64,000 nt of DNA, taken from positions 248,001 to 312,000 of the forward strand of contig JBMNQX010000001.1 of the NCBI GenBank assembly GCA_050944355.1. The letters run 5' to 3'. Under the pieces are notes generated by a model. It was not told the origin of the DNA. It did not search any database and saw only the letters and a list, made by a program, of their open reading frames with translations. The stretch comes from UBA4285 sp050944355. GTDB taxonomy: Bacteria > Bacillota > Clostridia > Lachnospirales > Lachnospiraceae. This document shows positions 24,348-33,134 of the stretch, one piece after another. The position numbers were made by a program, and so were the translations under genes. Positions within the stretch are counted from its first letter, which is position 1, and each line of letters begins with the position of its first letter.

Positions 24348-25712
24348 ATGATCAATATAATGGAAGTTGAAGAGACCAACAAAATGGTCGAACAGGAGAA
24401 CCTCGATGTCCGCACCATAACGATGGGAATCAGCCTCCTGGACTGCGCAGGCCCGGATCTTGACGATGTCTGCGAGAGAATCTACAAGAAAATCACAAGC
24501 TACGCCAAAGATCTCGTATCCACCGGCGACGAGATTGCCCGCGAGATCGGCGTGCCGATTGTCAACAAACGCATATCGATAACACCGATTTCGCTTGTCG
24601 GCGCGGCCTGCTGCCATACGACGGATGACTATGTGAAAATCTGTCAGACGCTTGAGAAAGCGGCGCTCGCTGTCGGCATAAACTTCATCGGCGGTTTTTC
24701 GGCCATTGTGTCGAAAGGCATGACGCCTTCCGATGAACTTCTGATCCGCTCGATTCCCAAAGCACTCGCGTGCACGGAGCACATCTGCGCGTCCGTCAAT
24801 GTCGGCTCCACCAGAACCGGAATCAACATGGACGCTGTCCGCCTGATGGGCGAGATTGTGAAAGAGACGGCAGAACTCACGAAAGATACCGATTCGAGCG
24901 GCTGCACGAGGCTGGTTGTTTTGTGTAATGCCCCGGATGACAATCCGTTCATGGCCGGCGCGTTTTTGGGCGTCACAGAGCCGGATGCCGTGATCAATGT
25001 CGGCGTATCGGGCCCCGGCGTCGTAAAATACGCGCTCGAGAGCGTGCGCGGCGAGAGCTTTGAAGTTCTCTGCGAGACGATAAAGAAAACCGCCTTCAAG
25101 ATCACCCGTGTCGGCCAGCTTGTGGCTCAGGAAGCGGCGAAGCGGCTGGGCGTTCCGTTTGGCATCATTGACCTTTCGCTCGCCCCGACACCGGCCATCG
25201 GCGATTCTGTCGCGGACATTCTGGAAGAAATCGGCGTTGAGAAGGCAGGCGCTCCCGGCACGACAGCCGCGCTCGCGCTGCTCAACGACCAGGTAAAAAA
25301 GGGCGGTGTCATGGCTTCATCTTACGTCGGCGGACTTTCAGGCGCCTTTATTCCGGTCAGCGAGGACCAGGGCATGATCGATGCGGCCGCAGCCGGCGCG
25401 CTGACGATAGAAAAGCTCGAGGCTATGACATGTGTCTGCTCGGTAGGTCTGGACATGATCGCGATTCCGGGCGACACAAAAGCATCTACGATTTCCGGCA
25501 TCATTGCCGACGAGGCGGCTCTCGGAATGGTGAACCAGAAGACAACCGCTGCCCGCCTGATTCCCGTTGTCGGCAAGACAGTCGGCGATCACGCGGAATT
25601 TGGCGGCCTCATGGGCCACGCTCCGATTATGCCGGTCAACCAGTTTTCCTGCGATGCTTTTATCAGCCGCAAAGGCCGGATTCCGGCACCGCTGCACAGC
25701 TTTAAAAACTGA
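24348..25712 (+). CDS. PFL family protein, UPF0210
   Basis: A 454-residue member of UPF0210 (DUF711), structurally similar to pyruvate formate-lyase proteins but without a demonstrated reaction. Conserved parts include NVGSTRTGINMDAV, VNVGVSGPGVV and the C-terminal GHAPIMPVN. I do not see the C-terminal glycyl-radical motif of true formate lyases. It is paired with the ACT protein upstream and followed by an intrinsic terminator. Confidence 0.85.
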   Translation: MINIMEVEETNKMVEQENLDVRTITMGISLLDCAGPDLDDVCERIYKKITSYAKDLVSTGDEIAREIGVPIVNKRISITPISLVGAACCHTTDDYVKICQTLEKAALAVGINFIGGFSAIVSKGMTPSDELLIRSIPKALACTEHICASVNVGSTRTGINMDAVRLMGEIVKETAELTKDTDSSGCTRLVVLCNAPDDNPFMAGAFLGVTEPDAVINVGVSGPGVVKYALESVRGESFEVLCETIKKTAFKITRVGQLVAQEAAKRLGVPFGIIDLSLAPTPAIGDSVADILEEIGVEKAGAPGTTAALALLNDQVKKGGVMASSYVGGLSGAFIPVSEDQGMIDAAAAGALTIEKLEAMTCVCSVGLDMIAIPGDTKASTISGIIADEAALGMVNQKTTAARLIPVVGKTVGDHAEFGGLMGHAPIMPVNQFSCDAFISRKGRIPAPLHSFKN

Positions 25713-25726
25713 TATTTATGTATTGA

Positions 25727-25766
25727 GGCCTGAAGAAACAAGAGCTTGTTTCTTCGGGCCCTTTTT
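25727..25766 (+). terminator. Terminator after the PFL family gene
   Basis: A 15-bp stem (25727-25741 with 25746-25760, one wobble pair) with a 4-base loop is followed by CTTTTT. Confidence 0.9.
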
Positions 25767-25781
25767 ACAGGTGAGGAAGAT

Positions 25782-26846
25782 ATGAAGAAAAAATTTGTCA
25801 TCATCGGCGCCGGATGGCGCGCCATGTACTATGTGAGAGCCGCCCGCGAACACCTTGACCGTTTTGAGGAACCGCTCATATACTGCCGCAATCCTGACAA
25901 ATGTGCGGCTCTGAAGACAAAAGAATCCGTGCGCTGTTCCCCGGATCTGACCCGCTGTCTGGAAGAGAGACCTGATTTTCTTGTCATCGCGATTCCAAAA
26001 GAAGCGAATTTTGAAATGATCCGCTCTCTGGAAAAGAGCAATCTGCCGATTCTGTGTGAGACACCGCCGGCCACGAATCTTGATGAGCTGAAGGCGCTCT
26101 GGCAGGACAGCCGGGAAGGCAAACTGCACATGATGGTGGCTGAGCAGTACCTGCTCAACCCGTCGCTTGAAGCGATAAAAAACGCGGCCGCTTCCGGAAA
26201 GATAGGAGATCCGTATTATCTGCGTCTTTCGCGCGCTCACGGGTATCACGGTGTCAGTCTCATACGATTTCTGCTTTCTGTGCGGGATGAGACATGCGAG
26301 ATCGAAGGGAATACTATTCAGGAATCTGTTCTGGTGACCGGGCACAGGCCCGGTGTCATCCGCGACGGCGTTGTGAAAAAGTCTGAGCGTGATTTTGTGC
26401 GCTTCCGCTTTCAAAACGGGAAAATCGCCGATTATGATTTTGACGATGTCCAGTATCACTCGATGATCCGCCGCTATCATCTGCTCCTGCAGGGCGAGAG
26501 AGGCGAAATCTGCGACCAGGATATGCTGTACGCCAGGGACACGGAAAAAGGCCGTGTGTTCTGTGAGGAAAATCTGGCGGGCGGCACACACTATCAAAAC
26601 TGGTTCGGAACAGCAGAGAATCCGGACAGACAAGTATATGAAGAAGATTACTCGGCCATCGCGAGACTCATGGACAGCATGGATCTCGTCGCGCTGGGAA
26701 AAACCGGACTGTATCCGCTCGCCGATGCTCTTCAGGACAGTTATCTGTGGCTGCTGATGCAGGAGGCCGTATCAGGCGCCAGGACGGTGAAAAGCGAGCC
26801 GCAGCCGTGGCAGGATGAGCTGAACCGTCTTGCCGGAAAGATGTAA
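25782..26846 (+). CDS. Gfo/Idh/MocA family oxidoreductase
   Basis: A 354-residue NAD(P)-dependent oxidoreductase. The N-terminal Rossmann fold begins FVIIGAGWRAMYYVRAA. A strand ending VIAIPKE, and CETPPATNLDEL at the position of the family's EKP motif (E kept, K replaced by T) follow. The C-terminal substrate-binding domain is typical in size. The substrate, usually a sugar or inositol derivative, cannot be inferred. The ATG at 25782 is preceded by GAGGA. The gene is single, between two intrinsic terminators. Confidence 0.8.
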   Translation: MKKKFVIIGAGWRAMYYVRAAREHLDRFEEPLIYCRNPDKCAALKTKESVRCSPDLTRCLEERPDFLVIAIPKEANFEMIRSLEKSNLPILCETPPATNLDELKALWQDSREGKLHMMVAEQYLLNPSLEAIKNAAASGKIGDPYYLRLSRAHGYHGVSLIRFLLSVRDETCEIEGNTIQESVLVTGHRPGVIRDGVVKKSERDFVRFRFQNGKIADYDFDDVQYHSMIRRYHLLLQGERGEICDQDMLYARDTEKGRVFCEENLAGGTHYQNWFGTAENPDRQVYEEDYSAIARLMDSMDLVALGKTGLYPLADALQDSYLWLLMQEAVSGARTVKSEPQPWQDELNRLAGKM

Positions 26847-26852
26847 AATATG

Positions 26853-28178
26853 TCAGATCCGGATGATTCCGCTGCGGAATTCATCCGGATATTTTTTTCC
26901 ACTCTTGTGTTCGAGGACCTGTCTGTACAGATTTGCGGCGTGGCGGTCTTCTGAAAACAGATTCTTATAGTCGGCAGTTTTCGTGATGAGAGGACAGGAG
27001 ACTTCGCGGGCATGCTCGTGGAGATATTCCTGCCCTGTTTTTGTAAATCCCAGGATTCGGATATATGGCAGCTTTTGACGGTACCTTTCGGCCGTTTCTT
27101 TCGTTATATCAAGAAGAATATGCAGCAGGCATCTCGCGATGCGGGCGTGCGTCAGGCTGCGGTTTTTGACGGAATCGACATATTCCCCGATGGAAAGCGA
27201 CGGATCAAACCGGTCCACAAGGCTCATCCCGATTGATTCCGATACGTCCTCGAAAGCCGTGAGGGCTTTTGCGGCAGATGTTTTATTGTAATCCGAACGA
27301 TACAATATCTCTTCGATCTTAGCGTACAGAATCTGAGTGAAATCCCCGGCTGCAAGAGGGGTGAGTGTGTGCTCTCTGAGTCCGGCGGCAAGAGACGGGG
27401 CGAGGCATTTCATGAAATCTTCGCTGCCTGTATCTTTTCCATCCTGATTTTCAAGAATGAACCTCCGGATTGCCGAAGCTGACAGAGTTCCGGCAGATGA
27501 ACCGGTATCAGAGAGGCCGCAGTCCGGGTTCACAGTAAGAGATGTATCCGCCGGCTGGTCATGAGCCGCACCGATTCTTCTGACAGGGATAAATGTAAAT
27601 CCGCATTTTTCACGGACAGAAGCTTTTATGTACTCGATTCCGAGAATATCATTGGAAGACCGCAGTATGCCGCGGACCGTCTCGTCCTGTATCCCCGTTT
27701 CAGAGTGCCCGGCGTCTGCCCGCGTTTTCAGGGCAGAAAGCAATGCTTCTTCTCTTGCGGCAGGGAAGGATTTGCCCTGACACAGACCTGATTTTATCTG
27801 CGACTTATAATCGTCCGGCTCTTCGTCGAAAATCCGGGCAATCCGCTCCATAAGAGACAGATCCGTGCTTTCCGAGCCAAATGACAGAAAGTCAACAGAG
27901 AGTTCCCGAAAGGTGCGGATGGCGCCGAGCGCGAACATTTCGGCTGAGGACACGGCATAAACAGACGGGAGTTCCAGGACCAGATCGGCGCCGGAAAGCA
28001 GTGCCGCGCGCGCGCGGCTGTATTTGTCAAAGACGGCCGGTGTGCCGCGCTGAACAAAATCACCGCTCATGACAGCCACGGCGCAAGAGGCGCCGGAAAG
28101 GCGCTTTGCCTCCTGGAGCTGCCAGATATGGCCGGTGTGCATGGGGTTGTATTCAGCTGTGATTCCTACGGCTTTCAA
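26853..28178 (-). CDS. tmcAL: tRNA(Met) cytidine acetate ligase
   Basis: TmcAL activates acetate with ATP and makes N4-acetylcytidine at the wobble base of elongator tRNA-Met. The 441-residue protein has the nucleotidylyltransferase start AVGITAEYNPMHTGHIWQL, the conserved VMSGDFVQRGTPAVFDKY and LPSVYAVSSAEMFA. Length is usual (about 400). The start codon is TTG at 28178 with GGAGGA six bases upstream. It is divergent from pta. Its need for acetate fits the neighbouring acetate pathway, although the linkage is common in Firmicutes. Confidence 0.88.
   Translation of the reverse strand: MKAVGITAEYNPMHTGHIWQLQEAKRLSGASCAVAVMSGDFVQRGTPAVFDKYSRARAALLSGADLVLELPSVYAVSSAEMFALGAIRTFRELSVDFLSFGSESTDLSLMERIARIFDEEPDDYKSQIKSGLCQGKSFPAAREEALLSALKTRADAGHSETGIQDETVRGILRSSNDILGIEYIKASVREKCGFTFIPVRRIGAAHDQPADTSLTVNPDCGLSDTGSSAGTLSASAIRRFILENQDGKDTGSEDFMKCLAPSLAAGLREHTLTPLAAGDFTQILYAKIEEILYRSDYNKTSAAKALTAFEDVSESIGMSLVDRFDPSLSIGEYVDSVKNRSLTHARIARCLLHILLDITKETAERYRQKLPYIRILGFTKTGQEYLHEHAREVSCPLITKTADYKNLFSEDRHAANLYRQVLEHKSGKKYPDEFRSGIIRI
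26857..26898 (+). terminator. Terminator of the Gfo/Idh gene, inside tmcAL
   Basis: ATCCGGATGA then TTCCGC pairs with GCGGAA then TCATCCGGAT, with one bulged T, followed by ATTTTTTT. The hairpin starts within the last codons of the convergent tmcAL gene, so it is shared with coding sequence. Confidence 0.85.
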
Positions 28179-28219
28179 GAATTTTCCTCCGGATTTATGT
28201 CGCCTTGATTTCTGAGAGT

Positions 28220-28249
28220 ATTATAACGGGTCTTGCATACAATTTTAAA
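28220..28249 (-). promoter_or_regulatory. Possible promoter of tmcAL
   Basis: On the minus strand TTTAAA (28249-28244), an 18-base spacer and a perfect TATAAT (28225-28220). The -35 is weak. Confidence 0.4.
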
Positions 28250-28261
28250 CACAGCAGATGC

Positions 28262-28289
28262 TTGTCACACTCGAAAAAGAGTTTATAAT
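28262..28289 (+). promoter_or_regulatory. Promoter of pta-ackA
   Basis: TTGTCA (28262-28267) and TATAAT (28284-28289) spaced by 16 bases. A leader of about 70 bases follows before pta. Confidence 0.7.
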
Positions 28290-28367
28290 TAAACGTAAGG
28301 GCTTACATAGGACGACAAGAGGCTCGTCTTTTTATTATGCCTCAAATACAAGGAGGAAACGCTGATT

Positions 28368-29366
28368 ATGGCATTCATTGACAAGATCAAGGAAAGAGCA
28401 AAGCAGGAAAAGAAGAGAATTGTACTTCCGGAAACCATGGACAAGAGAACCTATGAGGCTGCCGAGAAGATCATGAAGGAAGGTATCGCCGATATCATCC
28501 TGATTGGCAGACCGGAAGATATCAGGAAGAACAGCAAAGGCTTTGATATTTCAGGAGCCACATGCGTAGATCCGTTTACGGATCCGAACAGGCAGAAATA
28601 TATTGACAAGTTCGTCGAGCTCAGAGCCAAGAAGGGTATGACGCCGGAGAAGGCTGAGGAGCAGATGACATCTGATTATATGTATTATGCATGCCTGATG
28701 TGCAAGTGCGGCGATGCGGACGGAGCCGTTTCGGGTGCCTGCCATTCCACCGGCAACACCATTCGTCCGGCACTGCAGCTTCTCAAGACAAAGCCGGGCA
28801 TCCACAGCGTATCCGGTTTCTTCCTGATGGAGGTTCCGGACTGCGAGTACGGTGACAATGGTCTTTTCGTATTCGCTGACTGCGCCGTAAATACAGATTT
28901 CGATTCCGCGAAGCTCGCTGAAATCGCCGGCCTTTCCGCAGAGTCTTTCAGGATGCTGACAGGGGACGAGCCGAAGGTAGCTATGCTTTCTTATTCCTCA
29001 AAGGGCAGCGCAAAGCATGACGATGTCACGAAGGTTGCCGATGCCGTTAAAATCGCTCATGAGCAGTATCCGGATCTCAAGCTTGACGGCGAACTGCAGC
29101 TTGACGCGGCACTCGTTCCGAGCGTCGGCGCCGCAAAAGCTCCGGGCAGTGAAGTCGCCGGACAGGCGAATACGCTCGTGTTCCCGAGCCTCGAGGCAGG
29201 AAACATCGGCTACAAGCTGGTTCAGCGCCTTGCCAAGGCCAATGCGTATGGTCCGGTTCTTCAGGGACTCGCAATGCCGGTCAACGATCTGTCCCGCGGA
29301 TGCTCTGCGGAAGACATCGTAGGCGTCGTTGCCATCACCGCCGTACAGGCACAGGCAAACAAGTAA
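28368..29366 (+). CDS. pta: Phosphate acetyltransferase
   Basis: Pta converts acetyl-CoA and phosphate to acetyl phosphate. The 332-residue length matches the short form without N-terminal extra domains. Conserved segments are RIVLPETMDKRTYEAA near the start, SGACHSTGNTIRPALQ, and LVFPSLEAGNIGYKLVQRLA near the end. AAGGAGG lies 11 bases before the ATG. ackA follows 23 bases later; together they make ATP from acetyl-CoA during fermentation. Confidence 0.96.
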   Translation: MAFIDKIKERAKQEKKRIVLPETMDKRTYEAAEKIMKEGIADIILIGRPEDIRKNSKGFDISGATCVDPFTDPNRQKYIDKFVELRAKKGMTPEKAEEQMTSDYMYYACLMCKCGDADGAVSGACHSTGNTIRPALQLLKTKPGIHSVSGFFLMEVPDCEYGDNGLFVFADCAVNTDFDSAKLAEIAGLSAESFRMLTGDEPKVAMLSYSSKGSAKHDDVTKVADAVKIAHEQYPDLKLDGELQLDAALVPSVGAAKAPGSEVAGQANTLVFPSLEAGNIGYKLVQRLAKANAYGPVLQGLAMPVNDLSRGCSAEDIVGVVAITAVQAQANK

Positions 29367-29389
29367 TTCAAAGGAGTTAATAGATCAAC

Positions 29390-30589
29390 ATGAATATCTT
29401 AGTCATCAACTGCGGAAGTTCTTCTCTGAAGTATCAGCTGATCAACATGGACGATGAGAGCGTCCTCGCCAAAGGACTTGTAGAGCGCATCGGCATCGAA
29501 GGCTCTCAGCTCACGCACAAGCCGAGCGGCAAAGATGAGTATGTCGTAAAACAGGCCATTCCGGATCACAAGATCGCTGTGCAGCTTGTTCTGAATGCTC
29601 TTTCGGATCCGGTGCACGGCGTTATCAGGGACGCTTCTGAAATCTACGCTATCGGCCACCGCGTACTCCACGGCGGTGAGAAATACCAGGCTTCGATCGT
29701 TGTCAACGATGATGTCAAGAAAGTCATCCGCGAGTGCTTTGACCTCGGACCGCTTCACAATCCGGCAAACCTCATCGGCATCGAGGCGTGCGAGGACGCA
29801 ATGCCGGGCAAGAAGAATGTCGCCGTATTCGATACCGCGTTTGGCGGAACCATGCCGCCGAAGGCATATCTGTACGCAATTCCGAGAGAATACTACGAGA
29901 AATATCACATTCGCAGATATGGCTTCCACGGAACCAGCCACAGCTTCGTCTCCAAGGAACTGATCCGTTTTGCCGGCCTTGATGTGAACAATTCCAAAGT
30001 CATTGTCGCGCATCTCGGCAACGGCGCATCTATTTCCGCGACCGTCAATGGCAAATGCGTAGACACATCCATGGGACTTACGCCTCTGGAAGGCCTTATC
30101 ATGGGCACCCGCTCCGGAGACCTTGATCCGGCGATTCTCGAGTTCCTCTGCAATCACGAGCACATCACAATCAGCGATATGCTGACGATTCTCAACAAGA
30201 AGTCCGGTATTTACGGCATGTCGGGCGGCATTTCCAGCGATTTCCGCGATCTGCAGAAAGCCATGGAAGACGGCAATGAGCTCGCGAAGGTGACAATGGA
30301 GGCTTACATTTATCGCGTGGCGAAGTATATCGGCGCGTACACGGCTGCGATGAACGGCGTTGACGCCATCGCATTCACGGCCGGTGTCGGCGAGAATTCC
30401 AACTACATCCGCGAGAAAGTCACCGATTATCTCACATATCTCGGCGTCAAGATCGACAAGGCGGCAAACGACGCGGCTCATGGCAAGGAAGTGATGATTT
30501 CCACACCGGATTCCAGGGTGAAGGTCTGCGTTATCCCGACCAACGAGGAACTCGCAATCGCAAGAGAAACTCTCGCGCTGACGAAATAA
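29390..30589 (+). CDS. ackA: Acetate kinase
   Basis: AckA transfers phosphate from acetyl phosphate to ADP, yielding acetate and ATP. The 399-residue sequence starts with NILVINCGSSSLKYQL and contains HRVLHGGEKY, RYGFHGTSHSFVS and HLGNGASISA, all signature regions of the ASKHA-fold acetate kinases. The length is exact. The gene ends before a new consensus promoter; no hairpin terminator was seen after it. Confidence 0.97.
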   Translation: MNILVINCGSSSLKYQLINMDDESVLAKGLVERIGIEGSQLTHKPSGKDEYVVKQAIPDHKIAVQLVLNALSDPVHGVIRDASEIYAIGHRVLHGGEKYQASIVVNDDVKKVIRECFDLGPLHNPANLIGIEACEDAMPGKKNVAVFDTAFGGTMPPKAYLYAIPREYYEKYHIRRYGFHGTSHSFVSKELIRFAGLDVNNSKVIVAHLGNGASISATVNGKCVDTSMGLTPLEGLIMGTRSGDLDPAILEFLCNHEHITISDMLTILNKKSGIYGMSGGISSDFRDLQKAMEDGNELAKVTMEAYIYRVAKYIGAYTAAMNGVDAIAFTAGVGENSNYIREKVTDYLTYLGVKIDKAANDAAHGKEVMISTPDSRVKVCVIPTNEELAIARETLALTK

Positions 30590-30632
30590 ACAGTCCTTTA
30601 CAAAAGATATGCAGCTTATCCGGGAATTTTCA

Positions 30633-30661
30633 TTGACAGCCTGAACTGGCATGAGTATAAT
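30633..30661 (+). promoter_or_regulatory. Consensus promoter of rpmF
   Basis: A perfect TTGACA (30633-30638), 17-base spacer and perfect TATAAT (30656-30661). This is the strongest promoter seen in the window, as expected for a ribosomal protein gene. Confidence 0.9.
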
Positions 30662-30703
30662 AGCTTTTGTGTGTTTGATCCCCGGAAAAGAGGAGGTGTG
30701 ATC

Positions 30704-30889
30704 ATGTCGATTTGTCCGAAGAACAGATCTTCCAAGGCCAGAAGAGATAAGAGAAGAGCAAACTGGAAGATGAGTACTCCGAACCTTGTTAGATGCAGTA
30801 AGTGCGGCGCTCTTATGATGCCTCACAGAGTCTGCAAGAACTGCGGTTCTTACAACAAGAAGGAAATCATCAATGTCGATGAGAAATAA
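30704..30889 (+). CDS. rpmF: Ribosomal protein L32
   Basis: A 61-residue large-subunit protein. It has the basic N-terminus CPKNRSSKARRDKRRANWK and a zinc ribbon with the four cysteines of CSKC and CKNC. AGGAGG lies before ATG 30704. In related genomes a DUF177 (YceD) gene is usually just upstream; here the space after ackA is only 114 bases and has no such gene. Confidence 0.96.
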   Translation: MSICPKNRSSKARRDKRRANWKMSTPNLVRCSKCGALMMPHRVCKNCGSYNKKEIINVDEK

Positions 30890-30920
30890 TCGTCTGTAAC
30901 AGCAGAGATGTTTACTCTAT

Positions 30921-30954
30921 GCGGCGGGAGTCCGAGAGGGCTTCCGCCGCTTTT
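30921..30954 (+). terminator. Terminator after rpmF
   Basis: GCGGCGG (30921-30927) pairs with CCGCCGC (30944-30950), with further inner pairing, followed by TTTT. Confidence 0.8.
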
Positions 30955-30962
30955 CGTGTTTA

Positions 30963-30991
30963 TTGATTTTCAGGCTTTATTCCTGTAAAAT
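30963..30991 (+). promoter_or_regulatory. Promoter of plsX-acpP
   Basis: TTGATT (30963-30968) and TAAAAT (30986-30991) spaced by 17 bases. It starts nine bases after the rpmF terminator. No FapR-type palindrome was seen. Confidence 0.6.
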
Positions 30992-31027
30992 ACGGAGAGA
31001 TTCCATTAACAGAAAGGTGACAGGCAG

Positions 31028-32062
31028 ATGTCAGAAAAGGTTACAGTTGCGCTGGACGCCATGGGCGGTGACAATGCGCCGGGGGAAATTGTAAAGGGAG
31101 CTGTCGAGGCTGTCAAAGAGAACCCCGAACTGAACATTCATCTGATCGGGACAGAAGATGTCGTCAAAAAGCTTCTTGACGGATACGAGTACCCAAAAGA
31201 CAGAATCACTCTGATTCCGTCCACGGACGTCATATCGACGGACGAAAATCCCACAATGGCAATTCGGAGAAAGAGAAATTCATCCATCGTCATCGGCATG
31301 AAAGAGGTTCATACGGGAGAGGCCGACTGCTTCGTTTCAGCCGGCAATTCCGGTGCGGTGCTTGTTGGCGGGCAGCTTGTCGTAGGCAAGATCCGCGGCA
31401 TAAACCGGCCGCCTTTCGCACCGATTATTCCGACGGCAGCCGGCCCGGTTCTTCTTCTTGACGCCGGCGCCAACATGGATTCCAAGCCGGAATGGCTTGT
31501 ACAGTGGGCGCAGATCGGCTCAATTTATATGAAAAATCAGATCGGGATACAGAACCCGAGAGTTGCCATTGTCAACGTAGGTGCGGAGGATGACAAGGGA
31601 AACGCTCTCGTAAAAGAGACATTTCCGCTGCTGCAGGCGTGTGAGGGCATCAACTTTACTGGCAGCATCGAGGCCAGAGATATTCCGAAAGGGACAGCGG
31701 ATGTCATCGTCTGTGACGCATTTGTGGGAAATGTCATTCTGAAAATGTACGAAGGCACAGCGAGCATGCTCCTGCACGAAATCAAAGGAGTGCTGATGTC
31801 TTCCGTGAAGACAAAGATCGGAGCGGCACTTATTGCCGGGCCGCTTAAGAAAACCATGAAGAAATTCAGCGCCAAAGAGTATGGCGGGGCGCCGCTTCTC
31901 GGGTGCCGGGGACTTGTCGTAAAAGTTCACGGCAATGCGACGGAGGCTGAAATCAAACACGCGCTGAAACAGTGCATAACATTCAGCAGAGAGAAAATAA
32001 ACGATAAAATTGTAGAGGGCCTGCATCTGAATGAAACAAAGCCGCAGGCGGAAAGAGGATAA
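31028..32062 (+). CDS. plsX: Phosphate acyltransferase PlsX
   Basis: PlsX makes acyl phosphate from acyl-ACP for phospholipid synthesis. The 344-residue protein starts with VTVALDAMGGDNAPGEIVKG and has AIRRKRNSSIVIGM, FVSAGNSGAVLVG and DVIVCDAFVGNVILKM, all conserved. The gene is followed by acpP after one base, so the enzyme and its acyl carrier are made together. Confidence 0.95.
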   Translation: MSEKVTVALDAMGGDNAPGEIVKGAVEAVKENPELNIHLIGTEDVVKKLLDGYEYPKDRITLIPSTDVISTDENPTMAIRRKRNSSIVIGMKEVHTGEADCFVSAGNSGAVLVGGQLVVGKIRGINRPPFAPIIPTAAGPVLLLDAGANMDSKPEWLVQWAQIGSIYMKNQIGIQNPRVAIVNVGAEDDKGNALVKETFPLLQACEGINFTGSIEARDIPKGTADVIVCDAFVGNVILKMYEGTASMLLHEIKGVLMSSVKTKIGAALIAGPLKKTMKKFSAKEYGGAPLLGCRGLVVKVHGNATEAEIKHALKQCITFSREKINDKIVEGLHLNETKPQAERG

Positions 32063-32063
32063 C

Positions 32064-32294
32064 ATGGAATTCGAAAAACTGCAGAATATAATTGCGGACG
32101 TGGCCGGCGTAGATCCTTCTGAAATCAAGCCGGAAACCACATTTGTCGCGGATCTCGGACTGGATTCTCTGGATGTGTACCAGATTGTCGTAGGGATCGA
32201 GGACGAGTTCAAGATTCAGGTCCCGGATGAGGCCATTGAGCATGTGACCAGTGTTCAGGACGCGGCTGATCTGATCAAAAAGGCTGTCGGCTGA
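32064..32294 (+). CDS. acpP: Acyl carrier protein
   Basis: A 76-residue acidic four-helix carrier. Phosphopantetheine would attach to S35 in the DSL motif of ADLGLDSLDVYQ. ATG 32064 follows AGAGGATA; an earlier in-frame start would overlap plsX and add a basic extension foreign to the family. A weak hairpin terminator follows. Confidence 0.95.
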   Translation: MEFEKLQNIIADVAGVDPSEIKPETTFVADLGLDSLDVYQIVVGIEDEFKIQVPDEAIEHVTSVQDAADLIKKAVG

Positions 32295-32355
32295 AAAGCA
32301 GAGTTTTCCCGGCCGTTAAAGCCGGGCGGATGCAGACGGAAATAAAAACAGCGGG

Positions 32356-32388
32356 AGACTGTCTCCTTTCACGGAGACAGTCTTCTTT
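32356..32388 (+). terminator. Weak terminator or attenuator between acpP and rnc
   Basis: AGACTGTCTCC (32356-32366) pairs perfectly with its complement at 32373-32383, but the tail TCTTTG has few T residues, so some read-through into rnc is likely. A second GC-rich hairpin without a T-run lies near 32310. Confidence 0.5.
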
Positions 32389-32403
32389 GTGCAGAGGAAT
32401 ACA

Positions 32404-33108
32404 ATGAACGGCAAAGAACGGGACAACCTGAAGAGGTTTGAAAAAAGAATCGGATATACATTCAAAAATCCGCAGCTTTTACTGCAGGCGCTGACTCACA
32501 GCTCCCGGGCGAATGAGGTGCAGACCGGATGTGTCGGCGACAATGAGCGGATGGAATTCTTAGGCGACGCGGTTCTGGAAGTGAATTCCAGCGACTTTAT
32601 TTACCGGAATCACCCGGAAATGTCGGAAGGAGAAATGTCGCGCTACAGAGCAAGCATCGTGTGTGAACCGACACTTGCCGCGTGTGCCAGAGACATTGAT
32701 CTGGATGCCTGTATTCTCCTGGGAAAGGGCGAGGAGATGACAGGCGGACGTCAGAGAGATTCTATCGTATCCGACGCTTTTGAAGCTGTTATCGGTGCTC
32801 TGTACCTCGACGGCGGTATGGAGCCGGCGAAGAAATTCATCGATTCATTTGTTCTGAATGATCTCGACAACAAAACTCTTTTCTACGACAGCAAGACCCG
32901 TCTTCAGGAAGTGGTTCAGGCTGTCGGCAAAGAAGTGACATATGAAGAAATCGGAGAAGAGGGGCCTGACAACGACAAGACATTTTACATGAGAGCATCC
33001 GTTCCGGGCATGCTGACAGAGACGGGAACGGGACACACGAAAAAGAAGGCTGAGCAGATGGCTGCCTATAAAGCGCTGATTGTGCTGAAATCCAGAGGAA
33101 TGATCTGA
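32404..33108 (+). CDS. rnc: Ribonuclease III
   Basis: RNase III cuts double-stranded RNA, including rRNA precursors. The 234-residue protein has the catalytic signature NERMEFLGDAVL from residue 47, a second acidic cluster SDAFEAVIGALYLDGG, and a C-terminal double-stranded RNA-binding domain (TRLQEVVQAVGKEVTYEE to KKAEQMAAYKAL). ATG 32404 follows AGAGGAA. The rnc-smc-ftsY order is conserved in Firmicutes. Confidence 0.95.
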   Translation: MNGKERDNLKRFEKRIGYTFKNPQLLLQALTHSSRANEVQTGCVGDNERMEFLGDAVLEVNSSDFIYRNHPEMSEGEMSRYRASIVCEPTLAACARDIDLDACILLGKGEEMTGGRQRDSIVSDAFEAVIGALYLDGGMEPAKKFIDSFVLNDLDNKTLFYDSKTRLQEVVQAVGKEVTYEEIGEEGPDNDKTFYMRASVPGMLTETGTGHTKKKAEQMAAYKALIVLKSRGMI

Positions 33109-33134
33109 TCGGAGTCACGGAGTAACAGAGTTTC

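Noticed and set aside
29399..30826. A 475-residue open frame opposite ackA
   Set aside because: It covers ackA and part of rpmF in antisense, shows no recognisable protein pattern, and ackA is unambiguous.
32310..32325. Hairpin CCCGGC/GCCGGG after acpP as a terminator
   Set aside because: No T-run follows; only the longer hairpin at 32356 was kept, with modest confidence.
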